NCBI GenBank assembly: GCA_044868295.1
Contig: JBIOWF010000014.1
Coordinates: forward strand, 1-16,734
Direction: 5' to 3'
DNA: 16,734 bases
From: JBIOWF01 sp044868295
GTDB taxonomy: Bacteria; Actinomycetota; Actinomycetes; Streptosporangiales; Streptosporangiaceae
This document shows, in pieces, positions 12,705 through 16,734 of this stretch (the first letter of the stretch is position 1; each line of letters opens with the position of its first letter). Made by a program: the position numbers and the translations under genes. The notes beneath the pieces are model-generated. The model had not been told where the DNA came from and searched no databases. It saw only the letters and a program-made list of their open reading frames with translations.

Positions 12705-13493
12705 GTGGACGTCGCCAGAAAGCCCGTCTCTCGCGAGGAGACGTCACGCGCCAATCGCGGCTGGTGGGACGGCGCGGCCGACGAATACCAGGCCGAGCAC
12801 GGCGAGTTCCTGCGGGACGCCGGTTTCATCTGGTGCCCGGAGGGCCTGGACGAGGCGGACGCCGGCCTGTTGGGCGAGATCGAGGGGAAACGCATTCTCG
12901 AGATCGGCTGCGGGGCGGGACAGTGCGGGAGATGGCTCGTCTCGCATGGCGCCCACGCGGTCGGGTTCGACCTGTCGTACCGGCAGCTCCAGCATTCCCG
13001 CCGCATAGACGAGTCCGCCGAGCTCGCCCTGCCGGTGGTGCAGGCCGACGCCGAGCTTCTGCCGTTCAGGGACGGCTCGTTCGACCTCGCGTGCTCCGCC
13101 TTCGGCGCGCTGCCCTTCGTCGCGGACGCGGGCGCGGTGCTGACCGAGGTCCGTCGCGTGTTGCGGCGGGGCGGACGGTTCGTCTTCTCGGTCAGCCACC
13201 CGATCCGGTGGGCGTTTCCCGATGATCCCGGGCCCGCCGGGCTGACGGCCGACCGCCCCTACTTCGATCGCTCGGCGTACGTGGAGGTCGGATCCGACGG
13301 CGTGCCCTCCTATGTGGAGCACCACCGGACACTGGGCGACTGGGTGGCCCTCATCACGTCGTCCGGACTGGTTCTCACCGGCCTCGTCGAGCCCGAATGG
13401 CCGGAGGGCCACGACGAGGTCTGGGGCGGCTGGAGTCCCCTTCGCGGCCGGCTGCTGCCGGGCACCGCGATATTCACCTGCGTCAGAGCCTGA
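12705..13493 (+). CDS. Class I SAM-dependent methyltransferase
   Basis: The 262-aa protein has a Rossmann methyltransferase fold of the Methyltransf_11/UbiE-like type. Motif I is ILEIGCGAGQCGRWL (64-78), the acidic residue after strand 2 is Asp89 in VGFDLS, and later blocks are ADAELLPFRDGSFDLA and VLRRGGRFVFSVSHPI. The substrate is unknown. The N-terminal SRANRGWWDGAADEYQAEHGEF segment (about 14-35) is typical of actinomycete relatives that accept small molecules, but this does not fix the substrate. GTG 12705 is 9 nt after the previous stop with no Shine-Dalgarno, so reinitiation is likely. It is convergent with the RDD gene, with only 4 nt between the stops. Confidence 0.88.
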   Translation: MDVARKPVSREETSRANRGWWDGAADEYQAEHGEFLRDAGFIWCPEGLDEADAGLLGEIEGKRILEIGCGAGQCGRWLVSHGAHAVGFDLSYRQLQHSRRIDESAELALPVVQADAELLPFRDGSFDLACSAFGALPFVADAGAVLTEVRRVLRRGGRFVFSVSHPIRWAFPDDPGPAGLTADRPYFDRSAYVEVGSDGVPSYVEHHRTLGDWVALITSSGLVLTGLVEPEWPEGHDEVWGGWSPLRGRLLPGTAIFTCVRA

Positions 13494-13497
13494 CGTA

Positions 13498-13929
13498 TCA
13501 GAGCGTGACCACGACGGTGTTCGCCGCTCGGTCGTGCAGGCCGCGCCGGTCCTCGTCGTAGAACACGGCGGGTACGGCCAGGCACAGGAGAAGCGTGCGG
13601 ACCAGCACGCCGATGAAGGCGGGACGGCCCCCGTCGAGAGCGGCGACCCGGATGCCGAACAGGCGCATGCCCAGCGTCATCCCCGTGGTGCCGACCAGGA
13701 GCACGTACTCGGCGGCGAAGACCGCCAGCCCGACCACGCCCTGCTCCTGGCCCCTGGCTCGCAGCAGTCCTCCGGCGATCGCCCACGTGCACACCAGCCA
13801 GTCGACGAGGATGGCGCCGAGCCGCCGCCCGTACCCGGAGACGGCCCCGCTGCCCTCCCGGGGCAGGCCCAGCCGCGCCCCCGGATAGCCGGGCTCCACT
13901 CCCGCCGAGCGGCTCCGCTGCTTGCTCAT
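13498..13929 (-). CDS. RDD-family membrane protein
   Basis: The 143-aa protein shows the RDD layout. A basic Pro/Gly-rich cytosolic tail (1-30) leads to YGRRLGAILVDWLV (the R and D of the name). Two further membrane segments follow (about 64-86 and 105-125), then the closing YDEDRRGLHDRAANTVVV. RDD proteins are integral membrane proteins proposed to be transporters or stress-linked, and the role here is unknown. The ATG at 13929 is chosen because homology begins there, although the frame is open back to 14853. On the minus strand TACGCT (13943-13938) lies 8 nt before the ATG, and GGAG is too close to be a good Shine-Dalgarno, so it may be leaderless. Confidence 0.9.
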   Translation of the reverse strand: MSKQRSRSAGVEPGYPGARLGLPREGSGAVSGYGRRLGAILVDWLVCTWAIAGGLLRARGQEQGVVGLAVFAAEYVLLVGTTGMTLGMRLFGIRVAALDGGRPAFIGVLVRTLLLCLAVPAVFYDEDRRGLHDRAANTVVVTL

Positions 13930-13937
13930 GACTCCAA

Positions 13938-13943
13938 AGCGTA
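13938..13943 (-). promoter_or_regulatory. -10 hexamer of RDD gene promoter
   Basis: TACGCT read on the minus strand, 8 nt before ATG 13929. It belongs to the group of close-set hexamers seen before five other starts in this window. No -35 was assigned. Confidence 0.4.
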
Positions 13944-14052
13944 TCCGGGCCCCTGACCGGTCTTCCGCTCGGACGCAGGGGCGTACATCATTAGCACGGC
14001 TATGGCCTGATTCCTGCTCCCTGCTTCCTAATACCTGCACTTGGAGTGAACG

Positions 14053-15087
14053 GTGCGCTCGGCGGATCCTGACGACATCGACGCGCGTTTCGAGGCGCTG
14101 GTCGCGCAGTTCCACGATGAGGAGCGCGACCGTGAACTCGAGGCCGAGATCGAGCGCATGCGCCGGACGCACGCCCGGCCGAACGCCCGGCGGCATCTCC
14201 GGACCCGCGGGCTCGTACCGGTAGTGGTGATAGTGGTGTTCGCGCTCGTCGTGGCCGTGGGACTGGTGATCAGTCTGCGGCCCGAATGGGTGGGGCTCAC
14301 CGACAAGGTCCCCCTCACGCGCCCGACCAAGGCTCCCGCCGTGGTGCGTCCGGTTCCGGAGGCGACCGGGCCGGCCCGGCTGACCCTGCCGTCCGCGAAC
14401 TTCTTCGACGCGTTCGCTGATTCGAAGGCGGCCGGGTACGCCAACGGCGCGGCGGGAATCGAACCGCCGCCCGCCAAGGCGCTGGGCGGGCTGAGCAAGA
14501 AGGAGGTCAAGACCGCGCTCAAGCGCGCCCGCGACCTGCTCGTCGCGGCCAACCTCGATCTGGGAACCGTACGCGGCGGGCGGCCGTCGGCCTTCATCAA
14601 GCTGCTCGAACGGGATCAGCGCAAGTGGTTCGTGGACAACCTGGGCCGCGGCCGCGATTCGGACACCAGGACGTGGGTGTTCAGCCTCAAGCCGGGAACC
14701 GCCGAGCTCACCAGCGACGTGATCAAAGTCGACGGCGAGACCAGGATCTCCAAGCTGTCCGGCGGTGGGGTGCGGATCACGATGGACTATCTCTTCGTCT
14801 ACGCGGTCAACCGCCCGGGCAAGCGGGACACCATGATCCGGCTGGTCGCCCACAAGAAGGGAGTGATCAGCACATATCGACGAAATGGCAAGATTTCCCT
14901 AAGAGTGGATGATTTCACCTCAAAACACGTTTTTGGGGCGAGTTGCGACTTCCATGATGGATGGGTGCATCCCGCCTATCGTGATCAACCGAGCAAGATC
15001 CAGCCCTCGGGCGCGCCGATCGACGCATACGATCGCACGCAAGAGAACACGGGCAAGGGCGACTGCCGGCTCACAACCGGCACCTGA
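14053..15087 (+). CDS. Single-pass exported protein of unknown function
   Basis: I do not recognise a named domain. The 344-aa protein has an acidic, helical cytosolic head (ADPDDIDARFEALVAQF, then a Glu/Arg-rich possible coiled coil to about 40). A basic stretch and one membrane segment follow (VPVVVIVVFALVVAVGLVISL, about 55-75), then a long outside part in N-in/C-out topology. That part has a Thr/Pro/Val-rich stalk, an Ala/Lys-rich helical region, and a C-terminal region with only two cysteines (Cys298, Cys338) that could form a disulfide. The GTG start has GGAG 6 nt upstream (14043-14046). Codons from about 14866 to 15000 are much less GC-biased than the rest. It is divergent from the RDD gene and upstream of glnA. 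From memory, similar proteins occur in Streptosporangiales at this locus. Confidence 0.75.
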   Translation: MRSADPDDIDARFEALVAQFHDEERDRELEAEIERMRRTHARPNARRHLRTRGLVPVVVIVVFALVVAVGLVISLRPEWVGLTDKVPLTRPTKAPAVVRPVPEATGPARLTLPSANFFDAFADSKAAGYANGAAGIEPPPAKALGGLSKKEVKTALKRARDLLVAANLDLGTVRGGRPSAFIKLLERDQRKWFVDNLGRGRDSDTRTWVFSLKPGTAELTSDVIKVDGETRISKLSGGGVRITMDYLFVYAVNRPGKRDTMIRLVAHKKGVISTYRRNGKISLRVDDFTSKHVFGASCDFHDGWVHPAYRDQPSKIQPSGAPIDAYDRTQENTGKGDCRLTTGT

Positions 15088-15190
15088 CGTGCGCGAAAGC
15101 CGTACAGGGCGGGGACAAGAGTCAGTCAATCGGGGCCCCTGATGCACAGTTCACTCATGCGTTAGGGTTAGTGTCAGAGCGCACTTCCCC

Positions 15191-15228
15191 TTAACACGCG
15201 TGAAACAAACGAGACATGGGGCGGAAAC
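15191..15228 (+). promoter_or_regulatory. GlnR-type nitrogen control site
   Basis: TTAAC-n6-GAAAC-n6-GACAT-n6-GAAAC, matching the a1-b1-a2-b2 layout (gTnAC-n6-GaAAc repeated) described for GlnR sites in actinomycetes, with exact 6-nt spacers. The second a-half (GACAT) is degenerate. It lies 52-89 nt before the glnA start and just upstream of a TACTTT -10 candidate, fitting activation of glnA in nitrogen limitation. Confidence 0.8.
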
Positions 15229-15238
15229 GGCTGCGGCC

Positions 15239-15244
15239 TACTTT
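15239..15244 (+). promoter_or_regulatory. Candidate glnA -10 element
   Basis: TACTTT would put transcription start near 15251, about 29 nt before the GTG, with the GlnR site spanning roughly -60 to -23. No consensus -35 is present, as is common for activator-dependent promoters. A second candidate, TAGGGT at 15163-15168, lies upstream of the site. Confidence 0.45.
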
Positions 15245-15279
15245 CGGTCTGTTAGCCCATGCCCCTGGGAGGTTCGAGA

Positions 15280-16704
15280 GTGTTCAGCTCAGCCGACGAC
15301 GTCCTGAAGTTCATACGGGACGAGGGTGTGCAGTTCGTCGACGTCAGGTTCACGGACCTGCCCGGGACGACGCACCACTTCACCTTCCCCGTCGAGAACT
15401 TCGGCGCCAATGTTTTCACCGACGGCCTCATGTTCGACGGCTCGTCGATCCGCGGCTTCCAGGCCATCCACGAGTCGGACATGCTGCTGCTGCCCGACCC
15501 GTCCACGGCAGTGCTCGACCCGTTCCGCCAGCACAAGACGTTGAACATCAACTTCTTCGTCCACGACCCGCTGACCGGCGAGGCCTACAGCCGCGACCCG
15601 CGCAACGTCGCCCGCAAGGCTGAGGAATACCTCAAGGGAACCGGCATCGCGGACACCGTCTACTTCGGTCCCGAGGCCGAGTTCTACATCTTCGACGACG
15701 TGCGGTTCCAGACCAACCAGCACTCGAGTTTCTACTACATCGACTCGATCGAAGGTGCCTGGAACACCGGCACGGCCACCGAGGGCGGCAACCTCGGGTA
15801 CAAGCCGCGCTACAAGGGCGGCTACTTCCCGGTCCCGCCGATGGACCACTTCACCGACCTTCGCTCGGAGATGGTCCGCCGCCTCATCGACGCCGGCATC
15901 GAGACCGAGATGCAGCACCACGAGGTGGGCACCGCCGGTCAGGCCGAGATCGACTTCAAGTTCGGCACGCTGCTCCAGACCGCCGACAAGCTGATGCTGT
16001 ACAAGTACATCATCAAGAGCACGGCCCTCGAGTACGGCCACACGGTCACCTTCATGCCGAAGCCCATCTTCGGCGACAACGGCTCGGGCATGCACTGCCA
16101 CCAGTCGCTCTGGAAGGACGGCGAGCCGCTCTTCTACGACGAGGTCGGCTACGCGGGTCTGTCCGACCTCGCGCGCTACTACATCGGCGGCCTGCTCAAG
16201 CACGCTCCGTCGCTGCTCGCCTTCACGAACCCGACGGTGAACTCCTACCACCGTCTCGTGCCGGGCTACGAGGCGCCGGTCAACCTGGTGTACTCGCAGC
16301 GCAACCGGTCGGCCTGCGTCCGCATCCCGATCACGGGCTCGAACCCGAAGGCCAAGCGCCTTGAGTTCCGCGTGCCGGACCCGTCCTGCAACCCGTACTT
16401 CGCGTTCGCGGCGCAGCTCATGGCCGGTCTCGACGGCATCCGCAACAAGATCGAGCCGCCGGAGCCCGTCGACAAGGACCTCTACGAGCTTCCCCCGGAG
16501 GAGGCCCGCCAGGTCCCGCAGGTCCCCGGCTCGCTGCCGGAGGTCCTCGCCGCGCTCGAAGCCGACCACGAGTACCTGCTCGAGGGCGGCGTCTTCACGC
16601 CCGACCTCATCGATACCTGGGTCGACTACAAGCGCTCCAACGAGATCGACCCGGTGCGCCTGCGGCCGACGCCGCACGAGTTTGCCATGTACTACGACGT
16701 CTGA
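15280..16704 (+). CDS. glnA: Glutamine synthetase type I
   Basis: GlnA makes glutamine from glutamate, ammonia and ATP as a cytosolic dodecamer. The 474-aa protein has the N-terminal FVDVRFTDLPGTTHHFT and DGSSIRGFQAIHESDM. The metal site EAEFYIFD, the ATP-site KPIFGDNGSGMHCHQSLW and the RIPITGSNPKAKRLEFRVPD block follow. Tyr402 in DKDLYELPPEE is the conserved adenylylation tyrosine (E. coli Tyr397), so this is the GSI-beta form, controlled by adenylylation. GTG 15280 is preferred over ATG 15259: GGGAGG (15267-15272) lies 7 nt upstream, and homologues start with VFxSADDV-like sequence. Transcription is probably under GlnR control through the site at 15191-15228. Confidence 0.96.
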   Translation: MFSSADDVLKFIRDEGVQFVDVRFTDLPGTTHHFTFPVENFGANVFTDGLMFDGSSIRGFQAIHESDMLLLPDPSTAVLDPFRQHKTLNINFFVHDPLTGEAYSRDPRNVARKAEEYLKGTGIADTVYFGPEAEFYIFDDVRFQTNQHSSFYYIDSIEGAWNTGTATEGGNLGYKPRYKGGYFPVPPMDHFTDLRSEMVRRLIDAGIETEMQHHEVGTAGQAEIDFKFGTLLQTADKLMLYKYIIKSTALEYGHTVTFMPKPIFGDNGSGMHCHQSLWKDGEPLFYDEVGYAGLSDLARYYIGGLLKHAPSLLAFTNPTVNSYHRLVPGYEAPVNLVYSQRNRSACVRIPITGSNPKAKRLEFRVPDPSCNPYFAFAAQLMAGLDGIRNKIEPPEPVDKDLYELPPEEARQVPQVPGSLPEVLAALEADHEYLLEGGVFTPDLIDTWVDYKRSNEIDPVRLRPTPHEFAMYYDV

Positions 16705-16734
16705 TCCGCTCGTCAGCCGACCGGGCCTCGACCA

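Noticed and set aside
13930..14853. N-terminal extension of the RDD protein to a 451-aa product
   Set aside because: The extension is antisense to the plus-strand exported-protein gene. RDD homology starts at the Met encoded at 13929.
15133..15140. GGGGCCCC palindrome before glnA
   Set aside because: It is too short and too common in high-GC DNA to call a regulatory site without more support.
15259..15279. Alternative glnA start at ATG 15259
   Set aside because: The Shine-Dalgarno GGGAGG at 15267-15272 would lie inside the coding region. GTG 15280 has ideal spacing and matches family length.
15289..16677. 462-codon minus-strand frame opposite glnA
   Set aside because: It is an antisense shadow of glnA, which has every glutamine synthetase motif.

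Overview
The window is a GC-rich stretch of actinobacterial core chromosome. Gene content and order (cobU, cobS, pepA, lpd, sucB-type E2, epimerase, lipB, lipA, DUF4191 protein, RDD protein, glnA) resemble the conserved pepA to glnA region of Streptomyces. The shortened spacing and the protein sequences suggest a member of Streptosporangiales or a close relative; that placement is inference, because no 16S or marker search was possible. There are no mobile elements, CRISPR arrays, rRNA or tRNA genes that I can recognise.

Layout. 1-2118: a small conserved hypothetical gene (minus strand) and cobU, with an uninterpreted 275-nt spacer between them. 2119-3402: cobS, preceded by a spacer with a possible minus-strand mini-gene and followed by a spacer holding short tandem repeats. 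3403-5363: a small GntR/YtrA-type regulator divergent from pepA, with two near-identical inverted-repeat operators between them. 5364-8370: lpd (E3) and the lipoyl-bearing E2 of the 2-oxoacid dehydrogenase complexes, ending in two hairpins. 8503-11923: a TIGR01777-type SDR epimerase, a peptidase E/cyanophycinase-like hydrolase, lipB and lipA, ending in a strong terminator hairpin. 12024-13929: a DUF4191 membrane protein, a SAM methyltransferase, and a convergent RDD membrane protein. 14053-16704: an exported, single-pass protein of unknown function, and glnA with a GlnR-like control site.

Functional theme. The central part joins the E2 and E3 subunits of the pyruvate/2-oxoglutarate dehydrogenase system with the two enzymes (LipB octanoyltransferase, LipA lipoyl synthase) that build the lipoyl cofactor on E2. 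CobU and CobS are late steps of cobalamin nucleotide-loop assembly. GlnA is nitrogen assimilation.

Regulatory theme. Six of the fifteen main genes have a TANNNT -10-like hexamer 6-8 nt before the start codon and lack a well-placed Shine-Dalgarno, which suggests leaderless transcripts. The others mostly have good Shine-Dalgarno sequences. No wholly new system is evident. The best leads are the composition-anomalous in-frame insertion in cobU, the tandem GntR operators, the rare-codon/TTA cluster in the epimerase gene, and the uncharacterised exported protein next to glnA.
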